Of a stretch of 64,000 nucleotides of DNA, positions 44,129 to 53,173 are shown in pieces. The notes below the pieces were generated by a model. The model had not been told where the DNA came from, searched no databases, and saw only the letters and a program-made list of their open reading frames with translations. The DNA is from Alitabrizicola rongguiensis (lineage in GTDB: Bacteria > Pseudomonadota > Alphaproteobacteria > Rhodobacterales > Rhodobacteraceae): assembly GCF_021491355.1 (NCBI RefSeq), contig NZ_JAKENF010000004.1, forward strand, positions 372,001 to 436,000. Direction: 5' to 3'. The stretch's first letter is position 1, and each line of letters starts with the position of its first letter. The translations under genes were made by a program, and so were the position numbers.

Positions 44129-45673
44129 TCAGGGCTTCGCGGCCGTCCGGAAGCCGCCGATCATGCGGTCCAGGAGCGCGTTGAGGTACAGGCCATTGGC
44201 AAGATGGACGCGCAGACCGGCGGTCGAGGGGTGGTGCGCCCATAGCGGGAAGAGCGCCTGGGCGAAGGCGACGAGGCCAAAGGAGAGGACAGCAAGGACG
44301 ATCAGCGCCCATTCCAGCGGACCCGCGACGGGGGCCGCGGGCAGCGACGGCCCCCAGATGGCTTGGGCCACGACCTGGAAGAAGAAGTAAGCCAGCGTGG
44401 CGAGCAGCGACGCCGCAGCCGTGCGCCGCGTCAATGCACCCGGGGCGGCATCGGCCAACCCCTGAGCGATGAGGTAAGAGACGCCGAAGATCATCATCGT
44501 CCCCAGGGCCAGCGCCTGCGGTGATTTCTCGCCCAGAGTGACCGTGAAGCCTGCCGCGACCGCGACATAGAGGACAAGCGCCAAGGCAAAGGACCGGGCT
44601 ACAGCGGACAGCCCCGGCACGGCCACCGGTCCGGGTTTGCGGACGCGGTTCACCTCGCGCACCGCCCCACCCGAGGACAGGAACGCGTGTGCCTTGTAGA
44701 GCGAGTGGGCGACGATGTGCAGGAGAGCAAGTGCCCAGAGGCCCAGTCCGCACTGCAGCAGCATGAAGCCCATTTGCGCAACTGTCGACCAGGCCAGCGC
44801 CGTCTTCACCGCGCTTTGCGTCAGCATCACCAGCGCACCGAACAACGCCGTGAACCCGCCAATGATGACCAAAGCCGCCATCGCACCAGCGCTCTGCTGC
44901 AAAAGGCCAGCCAAGGTAATGAGAAGCACCCCGCCCGAGTTGATGATGCCGGCGTGAAGGAGGGCCGAGACTGGGGTTGGCGCCTCCATCACCTCGGTCA
45001 GCCAACCATGAAGCGGGAAGGCAGCGGTCTTCAGCGCGGCTGCGAGAACGAGCAGGGCGACGGCCGCTTGAGCCAATGCTGGCAGGCTCGGAGCTGCCGT
45101 CAATTCGGCGATCTCGATCGTTCCGAGGCTACGCCACAGCAAGAGAGAGGCAAGGATCAGCGCGATGTCCCCCGCGCCCCAGACGCGGATGAACTTCGTC
45201 GCCGCCCGCTGCGCCTCGGGGCGCTCGGGGTAGAAGAGCAGGAGCTGGCGCAGGATGAGCCCAGTCGCAACGAAGCCTATGGTCAGGACCGGCAGGCTGG
45301 CCGCCTGAACCAGCAGCAGAACGCAGGCAACGGCTGCGAGCGTCAGGCCGTGAAACCGCCCCTCCCGCGCCTCCCCGTCCAGGTAACGGCGGGCATAACG
45401 CACGACAACCCAACCGACGAACGCTACCAGCAGAGCGAGCGTTGCACTGATCGCGTCCAGCCGGAGTAGCCCCAGCCCCGCCAGAGACAGCGTCTTCGGG
45501 CCTGACAACCATACCTGCAAGACACTGCCGAGCCCAAGCGCGAGGGCGATCAGGCTGGCGGCCTCCGCCATGGCCGGCAGGCGCCCCGGGCGACGGCCCG
45601 AATGGAGGGCAAAGGGCAGGGCAGCGGCCAACAGCACAAGCGGTGCCAGAGAGATCATTGGCAGGGCGATCAT
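44129..45673 (-). CDS. dabB: DabB, proton-channel-like partner of DabA (NuoL family)
   Basis: 514 residues, about 13-14 membrane helices, of the NuoL/MrpA proton-transporter family (FPLHGWLTEVMEAPTPVSALLHAGIINSGG). Its pairing with dabA identifies it as DabB and not a complex I subunit. It supplies the proton coupling for CO2 hydration. Ribosome site CCGGAGAATG. dabB-dabA lie opposite a LysR gene. Confidence 0.92.
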   Translation of the reverse strand: MIALPMISLAPLVLLAAALPFALHSGRRPGRLPAMAEAASLIALALGLGSVLQVWLSGPKTLSLAGLGLLRLDAISATLALLVAFVGWVVVRYARRYLDGEAREGRFHGLTLAAVACVLLLVQAASLPVLTIGFVATGLILRQLLLFYPERPEAQRAATKFIRVWGAGDIALILASLLLWRSLGTIEIAELTAAPSLPALAQAAVALLVLAAALKTAAFPLHGWLTEVMEAPTPVSALLHAGIINSGGVLLITLAGLLQQSAGAMAALVIIGGFTALFGALVMLTQSAVKTALAWSTVAQMGFMLLQCGLGLWALALLHIVAHSLYKAHAFLSSGGAVREVNRVRKPGPVAVPGLSAVARSFALALVLYVAVAAGFTVTLGEKSPQALALGTMMIFGVSYLIAQGLADAAPGALTRRTAAASLLATLAYFFFQVVAQAIWGPSLPAAPVAGPLEWALIVLAVLSFGLVAFAQALFPLWAHHPSTAGLRVHLANGLYLNALLDRMIGGFRTAAKP

Positions 45674-45731
45674 GGCATTCTCCGGAATCAGGACCTGACC
45701 GGCGATGTAGCGCTTGCCCGACTTCCAGAAA

Positions 45732-45752
45732 ATTACATATAATGAACATAAT
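45732..45752. promoter_or_regulatory. Putative LysR operator in the dabB/lysR gap
   Basis: The short 97-bp divergent gap has an AT-rich dyad, ATTA-N13-TAAT, with the T-N11-A character of LysR sites. It would overlap the dabB and lysR promoters. Confidence 0.45.
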
Positions 45753-45770
45753 CGTTCGTTTCTATGGAAT

Positions 45771-46643
45771 ATGGCTCAGCTTAACCTCCATCACCTTCGC
45801 CTGTTTCGGGCAGTCGCAACCGACGGCACACTGACAGGTGCGGCACGGACGCTGAACCTTTCGCAGTCGGCACTTTCGACGCAACTCAAGGCGCTTGAGG
45901 CCTCGTTGGGTCAGGACCTGTTCGAACGTCGTGGCAGGGGCCTGGTGCTGACCGAGGCCGGCCGCATTGCCCTCGACCATGCCGAGGCGATCTTCCGGAC
46001 CGCCGACGATCTTGCAGCGACCTTGCACGAAACCGGGCGGGCGCGGCGCGCGCTTAGAGTAGGGGCGCTCGCGACCCTGTCGCGCAACTTCCAGATGCAG
46101 TTCCTGCGGCCGCTGATCGGTCGGTCAGATGTCGAAGTGGTGCTTCGGTCCGGCTCGCAGGAAGAGCTTCAGCGCGGCCTCGAAGGATTGGCACTCGACG
46201 TCATCCTGACCAACGCTGCTCCGGCGCGAGATGCCTCGAGCCATTGGCTTGTCCACCGATTGGACGAACAACCGGTGAGCCTGATCGGGACGCGCGCGCG
46301 CGTGGGCTCGGTACCACCGTCTTTGCGCGAACTGCTTGCCTCGCAGCCGTTGATCGCTCCAACGCGCGAAACCGGACTGCGCGCCGCATTCGATGCGCTG
46401 GTTGCCCGACTGCAGGTGACACCGATCTATGCGGCCGAAGTAGATGACATGGCAATGATCCGGCTACTGGCACGCGCTGACGCGGGCCTTGCGATCATCC
46501 CGCCGATCGTCGTGCGCGACGAACTCTCCTCCGGAATGTTGGTAGAGGCCAGCCGGCTGGATGGAATCGGAGAAACCTTCTTCGCCGTGACAAGGGAACG
46601 GCGATTTCCGAATCCGCTGCTGGCGGATGTTTTGCCGGGCTGA
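45771..46643 (+). CDS. LysR-family regulator divergent from dabBA
   Basis: 290 residues with a typical N-terminal HTH (GTLTGAARTLNLSQSALSTQLKALEASLGQDLFERRGRGL) and a periplasmic-binding-like C-terminal domain. Its divergent position next to dabBA suggests control by carbon status, as with CbbR/CcmR-type regulators. ATG 45771 (MAQLNLHHLRLF) fits the family N-terminus better than the upstream ATG 45714; no strong ribosome site is seen. Confidence 0.85.
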   Translation: MAQLNLHHLRLFRAVATDGTLTGAARTLNLSQSALSTQLKALEASLGQDLFERRGRGLVLTEAGRIALDHAEAIFRTADDLAATLHETGRARRALRVGALATLSRNFQMQFLRPLIGRSDVEVVLRSGSQEELQRGLEGLALDVILTNAAPARDASSHWLVHRLDEQPVSLIGTRARVGSVPPSLRELLASQPLIAPTRETGLRAAFDALVARLQVTPIYAAEVDDMAMIRLLARADAGLAIIPPIVVRDELSSGMLVEASRLDGIGETFFAVTRERRFPNPLLADVLPG

Positions 46644-46650
46644 GCAGCAC

Positions 46651-46723
46651 TCCATCAACCGCGCACGCCCGATCCGTCTCTTCATGACCGCAGGCCGGGT
46701 CAGCGACTACACGGGTGCGGCGG
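46651..46723 (+). mobile_element. Remnant of an IS5-type transposase gene
   Basis: The + frame reads RARPIRLFMTAGRVSDYTGAA, which resembles the GRPIRFFMTAGQVSDYTGAA stretch of IS5-family transposases (recalled, not searched). Only about 20 codons survive, cut by the IS3-type end that follows. Confidence 0.55.
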
Positions 46724-46890
46724 TGAACCGCACCGGGTTTGCTGGAGGCTCCAACTCCTGAGTAGGATGGAGCATCATGAGCAAGACCACGAACAAGTTT
46801 TCCCCTGAAGCGCGTGAACGGGCGGTGCGGCGGGCCTTCGACAACGAGGCGCAGCATGGCTCGCGGTGGCAGCCGATCCTGTCGATTGGG
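46724..46890 (+). mobile_element. Truncated IS3-family element: left end and start of orfA
   Basis: TGAACCGCACCGGGTTTGCT at 46724 looks like an IS3 (IS511/IS407-like) terminal repeat. The frame from ATG 46777 reads MSKTTNKFSPEARERAVRRA and continues to about residue 38 like an IS3 OrfA helix-turn-helix protein, then loses similarity. The open frame to 47160 is therefore a chimaera of orfA and unrelated DNA. No orfB or right end is present. Confidence 0.65.
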
Positions 46891-46969
46891 GCTGCTTTGA
46901 CGGCAATCAGCCTTTTGTGGCTTTGGACGGCGCCCTGGCGTCGCTCATCTCATTGGCACAAAGCGACAA

Positions 46970-46991
46970 AAGCCCGGGCGGAGCCGGGCTT
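46970..46991. terminator. Rho-independent-like hairpin between IS remnant and LacI gene
   Basis: AAGCCCGG and CCGGGCTT form a perfect 8-bp stem with a 6-base loop. A second hairpin, GGTTGCG/CGCAACC, lies at 47024-47043. The surrounding 46891-47137 shows no recognisable gene and may be the tail of a lost one. Confidence 0.5.
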
Positions 46992-47137
46992 GATGCGGAG
47001 GTTTTGTCGCGTTCGGCGAAAGTGGTTGCGGGGGCGCGCAACCGCCGTAAGTTACCCAGTCTTCGGTGCATTTCTTGAAGTCCGATATCGGTCCTTAGCG
47101 GACATCCAATACGAAGACGCGAAGGTCGGCTATCCGT

Positions 47138-48151
47138 TCAGGAAGATCCACGCTGAATGAAGCGACCCGACAGAAAGACGTCGGTCGCATCGCGGCCGCC
47201 GTTGTCCAGCACCCGAACAAGGGCGCGCGCCATTTCGGTCACGGGCTGACGATAGGTCGTCAGATCGTATGCGGGTGAGGCTGCAAGGGGCACGTCGTCA
47301 AAGCCGGTGACCGCAACATCGGCAGGGACTGAGAGGCCGAGCCGGTGGCGGAGGGCGTCGATTGCGCCAAGCGCTAGAACGTCGTTTTCGCAAACGATGA
47401 CGTCAGGCCGGACCTGTGAAGGCAAATCCGAAAGGCGTGTGGTCACGGCCTCGCAGGCGAGGGCCATACTGTATTCTGGGACGTGGATCACTGACGGCGG
47501 TGGATCGCTGCCCTCCTCGGACCAGACATTTATGAACGTGTCCTTGCGCATCAGTCGCGTTGACTCGGTGTCAGGGCCTGCAAGAAACAGCGGGCGCTTG
47601 AAGCCTTTTTCCAAGAGATGCCGCGTAATCTCGGTCATGGCGGCCACGTCATCGCAGCTTATCGAAATGGTTCCGGGCGCGGTGCTCGCGCGCGCGAAGA
47701 TGATGAGTTGTTTCACGCGCTTCGCACCAAGTGCAGTGCGACGGATACCTTCGTCGAACTGGGTGCCAATGACCACCGCGGCATCGACCCTGCGCTGGCT
47801 TGCGGTCAGCAGAGCCTCGGGACCATCACTCTCGCCGAGCATGTTTACGAGGAGGGTTCCGTAGCCTGCCTCGCGCAGGATGCGCGTCAGCCGTTCGAGC
47901 ATAACCAGCTTGTGCGGGTTGTCGAAATCGTCAACGAGCAGGGCCACAAGGTTTGAGCGGTCCGAGGCCAAGGATGCCGCCAAAAGGTCGGGGACATAAC
48001 CGAGCTCTGTCGCCGCGGCCATTACTTTTGCGCGGGCCTTGTCCGAGATCACTCCGTCCTTCTTGAAGGCGCGCGCCACCGTCCAGCGCGACACGCCTGC
48101 GAGGATGGCGACGTCATCCGCCGTCACGGTTTCAAGGGATTGCTCGGCCAT
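47138..48151 (-). CDS. LacI-family transcriptional repressor
   Basis: 337 residues: N-terminal LacI HTH (VTADDVAILAGVSRWTVARAFKKDGVISDKARAKVMAAATELGYVPD) and a sugar-binding PBP-like domain ending DVFLSGRFIQRGSS. It probably represses the divergent sugar operon until the sugar or a phosphate binds. ATG 48151 has GGAGGAG; the frame extends to 48223 without a ribosome site. Confidence 0.9.
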   Translation of the reverse strand: MAEQSLETVTADDVAILAGVSRWTVARAFKKDGVISDKARAKVMAAATELGYVPDLLAASLASDRSNLVALLVDDFDNPHKLVMLERLTRILREAGYGTLLVNMLGESDGPEALLTASQRRVDAAVVIGTQFDEGIRRTALGAKRVKQLIIFARASTAPGTISISCDDVAAMTEITRHLLEKGFKRPLFLAGPDTESTRLMRKDTFINVWSEEGSDPPPSVIHVPEYSMALACEAVTTRLSDLPSQVRPDVIVCENDVLALGAIDALRHRLGLSVPADVAVTGFDDVPLAASPAYDLTTYRQPVTEMARALVRVLDNGGRDATDVFLSGRFIQRGSS

Positions 48152-48229
48152 GTTGCTGTCTCCTCCGGTCTGAGACCTTACCGACGAGCATCCCTGAGGC
48201 AAGCGGTTCATGACGGCCTGCACACAAAA

Positions 48230-48266
48230 TGCACGCGCGAGCAGAAATTAGTTGCACGCGCGTGCA
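48230..48266. promoter_or_regulatory. Twin LacI-type operators
   Basis: TGCACGCGCGTGCA (48253-48266) is a perfect 14-bp palindrome with a central CG, the hallmark of LacI/GalR sites. TGCACGCGCGAGCA (48230-48243) differs by one base. Their centres are 23 bp apart, about two helical turns, so one LacI dimer pair could bind both sites on one face. Confidence 0.72.
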
Positions 48267-48329
48267 TTCATATGGAATGAATATTCCACGGACCGAAGAA
48301 TCGGAACGGCATCTACGGGAGGATCACTG

Positions 48330-49334
48330 ATGTTGAAGGTAGGCCTGCTTGGGGCGGGGCGGATTGCTGGTGTCCATGCCACTGCCATTTCCACCAATCC
48401 TGGCTCCACCCTCGTTGCGGTGTCGGATATCAACGGGGATGCCGCCGCGAAGCTTGCCGAGCAATACGGGGCCGAGGCGCTGACGACGGATGCGATCCTG
48501 AATGATCCCGCCATCGACGCGGTTCTTATCGCCACCTCGACCGACACTCATTCCGACCTGATCGAGCGGTCCACGGCGGCGGGAAAGGCAGTCCTGTGCG
48601 AAAAGCCTGTCGATCTGAGCCTCGCCCGCGCGCAGGCCTGCCAAAAGCTGGCGGCCAAGAACGGCAAGCCAGTCATGATCGGCTTCAACCGCCGCTTCGA
48701 TCCCAACTTCTCGGCCCTGAAAGCTGCCGCCGACAAGGGCGAGATCGGCAAGACCGAACTTCTGTCGATCACCTCGTTCGACCCTGCGCCGCCGCCGGTG
48801 GCCTATATCAAGGTGTCGGGCGGTCTTTTCCGCGACATGATGATCCATGATTTCGACATGGCGAATTTCATCATGGGCGCGGCCCCTATCACGGTTTCGG
48901 CAGTCGGGACCAGCATCATCGATCCGGCGATTGGCGAGGCGGGCGATGTCGATACGGCAGTCGTCACACTGACCTATGCCGATGGCCGCATCGCGGTAAT
49001 CAAGAACAGCCGCCGCGCGGTTTATGGCTATGACCAGCGGGTTGAACTTCTGGGATCTGAGGGCCTTCTGCAGGCGCAGAACATGCTGGAAAACACCGTG
49101 GTGAAGTCCACGACGGAGGGCGTCACCGGCGCGAAACCCACTTACTTCTTCCTCGAACGCTACATGCCCGCCTACGCAGCGGAGTGGGCGGCCTTCGTGG
49201 CGGCGGTGAACGCAGGATCAGCCCTGCCTGTGACGCTGGATGACGGTGTGGCCGCACTGGCGATGGCCGAGGCGGCGACGCAATCGGCAAAGACAGGCAA
49301 GCCAGTCGCCCTTTCCGAAGTTCTCGGGGCCTGA
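48330..49334 (+). CDS. Gfo/Idh/MocA oxidoreductase, inositol 2-dehydrogenase-like
   Basis: 334 residues with an N-terminal Rossmann motif (VGLLGAGRIAGVHA, residues 3-16) and the catalytic EKPVD (VLCEKPVDLS). HDFDMANFIMG resembles the substrate segment of myo-inositol 2-dehydrogenase (IolG). It oxidises a sugar or polyol with NAD(P). The inositol name is plausible, but other substrates (scyllo-inositol, other sugars) are possible. Ribosome site GGGAGGA; first gene of the LacI-controlled operon. Confidence 0.82.
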   Translation: MLKVGLLGAGRIAGVHATAISTNPGSTLVAVSDINGDAAAKLAEQYGAEALTTDAILNDPAIDAVLIATSTDTHSDLIERSTAAGKAVLCEKPVDLSLARAQACQKLAAKNGKPVMIGFNRRFDPNFSALKAAADKGEIGKTELLSITSFDPAPPPVAYIKVSGGLFRDMMIHDFDMANFIMGAAPITVSAVGTSIIDPAIGEAGDVDTAVVTLTYADGRIAVIKNSRRAVYGYDQRVELLGSEGLLQAQNMLENTVVKSTTEGVTGAKPTYFFLERYMPAYAAEWAAFVAAVNAGSALPVTLDDGVAALAMAEAATQSAKTGKPVALSEVLGA

Positions 49335-49350
49335 CCGCCCCTTTCCGTAA

Positions 49351-49391
49351 TCCGGCACTGCCGGACCACGGGCGGCACGGAGAGGCCGCCC
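49351..49391 (+). terminator. Tandem hairpins before the binding-protein gene
   Basis: TCCGGC-ACT-GCCGGA (49351-49365) and GGGCGGC/GCCGCCC (49370-49391, 8-base loop) lie back to back without a T-tract between the dehydrogenase and binding-protein genes. They may modulate or stabilise the message. Confidence 0.4.
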
Positions 49392-49420
49392 CCACCACCA
49401 ACCTTCCAGGGAGGAAGATC

Positions 49421-50347
49421 ATGAAGAAGCTGATCGCCGGTCTCATGACCGCAACCGCACTGACCGTCGCCGCACCGGTTTTGGCGGCTGACATCATCGT
49501 CGTCGCCCATGGCCAGGCCAACGACCCGTTCTGGTCGGTCGTCAAGAACGGCGTCGAGAAGGCTGCCAAGGATACCGGCTCGAATGTAGAGTTCCGCTCG
49601 CCCGAAACCTTCGACATGGTCGCCATGTCCCAGATGATCGACGCCGCCGTGAACCAGTCGCCTGACGGGATCGTGGTGTCGATCCCCGATCCTGATGCCC
49701 TCGGCCCGTCGATCCAGCGCGCGGTTGCGGCTGGCATCCCCGTCATCTCGATGAACTCGGGTTCGGATGTTTCGAAGTCGCTCGGCGCGCTTCTGCATGT
49801 CGGGCAGGATGAGGAATCCGCAGGCCGCGCCGCCGGCGAGAAGTTGGCCGAGATGGGTGGCAAGAAGGGCATCTGCGTCAACCAGGAAGTGGGCAACGTC
49901 GCCCTCGATCTGCGCTGCAAGGGCTTCGCGGAAGGCTTCGGTGGCGAAGTGACCGTCCTGCCGACCTCGAATGACCCGACCGAAATCGAAGCCAAGGTCC
50001 GCGCAGCGCTGGAATCCGATCCGGCTGTGGACACCGTCATGGCTCTTGGCGCGGGCACTGCGGGTGAGCCGTCCGTTGCCGCCGTTAAGGCGCTTGGCAA
50101 GTCGGACGCGATCCGCGTCGCGACCTTCGACCTGTCTGCCAGCTTCCTTGAGTCGGTCAAGGCAGGCGATGCGGCCTTCGCGATCGACCAGCAGCAGTTC
50201 CTGCAGGGCTACCTGCCGGTGGTCTTCCTGTCGCTCTATGCCGATTACGGCCTCATGCCGGGCGGCAATGTTCCCTCGGGTCCGAACCTGATCACCGCCG
50301 ACAAGGCCGGTCAGGTCGTCGAACTGTCCGCTCAGGGTATCCGCTGA
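49421..50347 (+). CDS. Periplasmic sugar-binding protein (RbsB/inositol-binding type)
   Basis: 308 residues with a signal peptide (MKKLIAGLMTATALTVAAPV, cleavage after VLA) and a type I PBP fold of the sugar cluster B family (IIVVAHGQANDPFWSVVKNGVEKAAKD, DQQQFLQGYLPV). It binds the imported pentose/hexose/inositol for the permease below. Ribosome site GGGAGGA. A hairpin follows at 50368-50382. Confidence 0.88.
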   Translation: MKKLIAGLMTATALTVAAPVLAADIIVVAHGQANDPFWSVVKNGVEKAAKDTGSNVEFRSPETFDMVAMSQMIDAAVNQSPDGIVVSIPDPDALGPSIQRAVAAGIPVISMNSGSDVSKSLGALLHVGQDEESAGRAAGEKLAEMGGKKGICVNQEVGNVALDLRCKGFAEGFGGEVTVLPTSNDPTEIEAKVRAALESDPAVDTVMALGAGTAGEPSVAAVKALGKSDAIRVATFDLSASFLESVKAGDAAFAIDQQQFLQGYLPVVFLSLYADYGLMPGGNVPSGPNLITADKAGQVVELSAQGIR

Positions 50348-50367
50348 ACGGCGGAAAAGACTGGGGG

Positions 50368-50382
50368 CGGCGATCATCGCCG
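50368..50382 (+). terminator. Hairpin after the sugar-binding-protein gene
   Basis: CGGCGAT and ATCGCCG face each other around a single base in the 62-bp gap, with more GC pairing outside. It is likely an mRNA-stabilising or attenuating hairpin, as often found after binding-protein genes. Confidence 0.4.
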
Positions 50383-50409
50383 TCCCTTCTACGACGGGGA
50401 GGAAAGACC

Positions 50410-51519
50410 ATGACTGACACATCCGGCAGCCCGTCTGCCGACGAACGCATCAAGGCCGAACCGCTGTTTGCGCGGCTGATGAAGCGGCCCGAGCTGGGGG
50501 CGATTGCGGGACTGGTCCTCGTCACCGTGTTCTTTCTTGCCACGGCAAGCGACGCGATGTTCTCTCTCTCGGGGATCCTGAACTTCCTGAGCCCAGCCGC
50601 GCAACTTGGCATCCTGGCAATCGCGGCAGCGCTTCTGATGATTGGGGGCGAGTTTGATCTGTCGATCGGCTCCATGGTCGCATTTGCGGGGATGATCTTC
50701 GGGGCGCTGGTGGTGAACCTTGGTTTGCCGTTAATCGTGGCAGTCCCCCTAACCCTGCTCTTCGCCGCCGGGATCGGTGCGGCCAACGGGGCAATCGTCC
50801 TGCGCACTGGATTGCCCTCCTTTATCGTCACGCTGGCGGGGCTTTTCATGCTGCGCGGCCTGTCCTTGGTCGGGCTGAAATGGCTGACGGGAGGATCCAC
50901 CCAATTGCGCGGTATCCGGGAAGCAGTGGGTGACGATTTTCTTGCGCCGCTCTTTTCTGGCGACGCTTTTGGCGGTCTGTTTGCCTGGCTCGCGGCTTCA
51001 GGGCTTATTGAAAGCTTCGACAACGGCGCAGCCAAGGTGCCCGGTATTCCGGTTGAAATCCTCTGGTTTATCGGACTGGCGCTCGCCGCCACTTGGGTGC
51101 TGCTCCGCACGCCTGCCGGCAACTGGATTTTCGCCGCCGGAGGTGATGCGAACGCCGCGTCCAATTCGGGCGTGCCCGTCCGCAAGGTCAAGATCGCTCT
51201 GTTCATGCTGACCGCGGCCTGCGCTGCTCTTCTGGCTATCATGCAGGTGATGGACGCGGGTTCGACCGATGCACGGCGCGGGTTCCAGAAGGAGTTCGAG
51301 GCGATCATTGCGGCGGTGATCGGGGGGTGCCTGCTGACCGGCGGATACGGGTCCGCCATTGGTGCCTTCTTCGGGTCGGTCATCTTCGGAATGGTCGTGA
51401 TTGGGCTGACCTACACGGACTTTGATCAGGATTGGTTCCAGGTTTTTCTCGGTGGGATGCTGCTTCTGGCCGTGATCTTCAACAACGCCATCCGCAAGCG
51501 TGTCACGGGAGAGCGCTGA
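50410..51519 (+). CDS. Sugar ABC transporter permease (RbsC/XylH family)
   Basis: 369 residues with about ten helices; [19 protein letters not shown] and [27 protein letters not shown] are conserved RbsC-type segments. It forms the homodimeric channel of a CUT2-class sugar importer. Ribosome site GGGGAGGAAAG. The stop precedes the ATPase start by one base. Confidence 0.9.
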   Translation: MTDTSGSPSADERIKAEPLFARLMKRPELGAIAGLVLVTVFFLATASDAMFSLSGILNFLSPAAQLGILAIAAALLMIGGEFDLSIGSMVAFAGMIFGALVVNLGLPLIVAVPLTLLFAAGIGAANGAIVLRTGLPSFIVTLAGLFMLRGLSLVGLKWLTGGSTQLRGIREAVGDDFLAPLFSGDAFGGLFAWLAASGLIESFDNGAAKVPGIPVEILWFIGLALAATWVLLRTPAGNWIFAAGGDANAASNSGVPVRKVKIALFMLTAACAALLAIMQVMDAGSTDARRGFQKEFEAIIAAVIGGCLLTGGYGSAIGAFFGSVIFGMVVIGLTYTDFDQDWFQVFLGGMLLLAVIFNNAIRKRVTGER

Positions 51520-51520
51520 G

Positions 51521-52300
51521 ATGTCTGAACCCATCATCCGACTCGAAAACATCGAAAAACACTTCGGCAATGTCATAGCTCTGAACGGCGTAAGCTTTGA
51601 TGTTCGACCGGGCGAATGCCACTGCCTGCTCGGCGACAACGGTGCGGGGAAATCGACCTTCATCAAGACGATGTCGGGCGTCCACCGTCCCACCAGAGGA
51701 ACAATCACGTTTGAAGGCCGCCCGATGTCGTTTGCCAGCCCACGCGAGGCGATGGAGGCGGGGATCGCGACCGTGTTCCAAGATCTTGCAATGATCCCGC
51801 TGATGAGCGTTGCGCGGAACTTCTTCATGGGTCGTGAACCGACGCTGGGTTGGGGACCAACCAAGCGTTTCGATGTCGAGAAGGCCAACGCAATAACGAT
51901 GGCGGAGATGCGCAGGATGGGCATCAACCTGCGTGGCCCGGATCAGGCCGTCGGCACCCTATCGGGCGGCGAACGCCAGACGGTAGCCATAGCCCGCGCT
52001 GTCCATTTCGGCGCGAAGGTTCTAATACTCGACGAGCCGACATCGGCTCTGGGCGTGCGCCAGACGGCAAATGTGCTCGCCACGATCGACAAAGTGCGGT
52101 CGCAGGGTGTGGGCGTCGTCTTTATTAGCCACAATGTCCGCCATGCCCTTGCCGTCGGTGACCGCTTCACTGTTCTGAACCGTGGCAAGACGCTGGGAAC
52201 CGCCAAGCGCGGCGAGATCACCTCGGAGCAGCTTCAGGATCTCATGGCCGGTGGTCAGGAACTCGCCCAGTTGGAATCCACGCTCGGCGGCACCGTCTGA
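51521..52300 (+). CDS. Sugar ABC transporter ATP-binding protein (single-domain CUT2 type)
   Basis: 259 residues with Walker [10 protein letters not shown], signature LSGGERQTV and Walker [13 protein letters not shown]. It has one nucleotide-binding domain instead of the fused pair of RbsA/XylG, as in the FrcA/inositol-type importers of alphaproteobacteria. ATG 51521 has a GGGAGAG site; GTG 51500 is an unlikely alternative. Confidence 0.88.
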   Translation: MSEPIIRLENIEKHFGNVIALNGVSFDVRPGECHCLLGDNGAGKSTFIKTMSGVHRPTRGTITFEGRPMSFASPREAMEAGIATVFQDLAMIPLMSVARNFFMGREPTLGWGPTKRFDVEKANAITMAEMRRMGINLRGPDQAVGTLSGGERQTVAIARAVHFGAKVLILDEPTSALGVRQTANVLATIDKVRSQGVGVVFISHNVRHALAVGDRFTVLNRGKTLGTAKRGEITSEQLQDLMAGGQELAQLESTLGGTV

Positions 52301-52338
52301 CGTTCTCCCTGCTGGAACTTCTCCACGGTTCTGGCCTC

Positions 52339-52367
52339 GGGTGGTCCGGTTTCACGCCGGACCACCC
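52339..52367 (+). terminator. Strong terminator between ATPase and isomerase genes
   Basis: GGGTGGTCCGG and CCGGACCACCC form an 11-bp perfect stem with a 7-base loop, followed by TTCTTTTTC. It should stop or weaken transcription before the last operon gene, 33 bp on. Confidence 0.7.
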
Positions 52368-52399
52368 ACCAATTCTTTTTCTCCTGAGGAACTGCTGCG

Positions 52400-53173
52400 A
52401 TGACCTTCCAACTTGCCGCCTGCGCTGAAATGCTGTGGCGCGACCGCCCGATCGACTGGCGGGCGAGCCGCCTAAAAGAGATGGGTTTCGGCGTGGGCCT
52501 GTGGAACTGGCCTGCCCATGATCTGGACGCATTGGAGCGGACGGGGGCGACCTTCACGATCATGAACGGCTATCTGGAGGGGCGTCTTGCCGATGCCGAA
52601 GGCGCGAAAGCGCTGTTGCGGTCGGCGCGCGAAACTGCGGCGGTCGGCAAACGCCTTGGCGTCCACCGCCTGAACCTTCATGGAACGGGTCTGGGCGACA
52701 TGGGCATTCCGATTCCGCAAATGGGGTCGCACGCACCCGGCGCAGCACAGCGCGCGCAGGACACACTCCACCGTATCTGCGATCTGGGAGAAGAGATGGG
52801 TGTGGTGTTCACGCTGGAAAACCTGAACCCCATCGACCATCCAGGCTGCCCCTTCGGATCGACCGAGGCCGTCCTGTCGCTGGTCGCCGCCGTCGACCGT
52901 CCACAACTGCGCATCAATCTCGATTTATACCACACCCAGATCGGGGAAGGTGATCTGATCCGCTGGTGCAAGGCCTGCTTGCCGTGGATCGGCGAGGTTC
53001 AGGTGGCCGATAATCCTGGCCGCTGCGAGCCGGGGACAGGCGAGATCAACTACCGTGGCGTGGCAACCGCCTTGAAAGCGATTGGATACTCGGGTCCTGT
53101 CGGCATGGAGGCCTTTGCCGCAGGCGAAGAGGACATTGCGCTGGAGGCTTTCAGGAACGCATTTTCAGTATGA
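52400..53173 (+). CDS. TIM-barrel sugar isomerase/epimerase (hydroxypyruvate isomerase-like)
   Basis: 257-residue AP-endonuclease-2/xylose-isomerase-like TIM barrel. Metal-ligand segments are visible: TLENLNP (Glu), NLDLYHTQ (Asp/His), VQVADNPGR (Asp) and GMEAFAAG (Glu). Relatives include hydroxypyruvate isomerase and inosose isomerases, so it may act downstream of the inositol-dehydrogenase-like enzyme. A ribosome site (CTGAGGA) precedes ATG 52400. The substrate is not determined. Confidence 0.8.
   Translation: MTFQLAACAEMLWRDRPIDWRASRLKEMGFGVGLWNWPAHDLDALERTGATFTIMNGYLEGRLADAEGAKALLRSARETAAVGKRLGVHRLNLHGTGLGDMGIPIPQMGSHAPGAAQRAQDTLHRICDLGEEMGVVFTLENLNPIDHPGCPFGSTEAVLSLVAAVDRPQLRINLDLYHTQIGEGDLIRWCKACLPWIGEVQVADNPGRCEPGTGEINYRGVATALKAIGYSGPVGMEAFAAGEEDIALEAFRNAFSV

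Noticed and set aside
44129-45673. Complex I subunit NuoL/MrpA antiporter annotation
   Set aside because: No nuo or mrp genes are adjacent, while dabA follows directly, so DabB is the better call.
46777-47160. 127-residue protein taken as a real gene
   Set aside because: Only the first 38 or so residues resemble an IS3 OrfA; the remainder reads through unrelated DNA with two hairpins.
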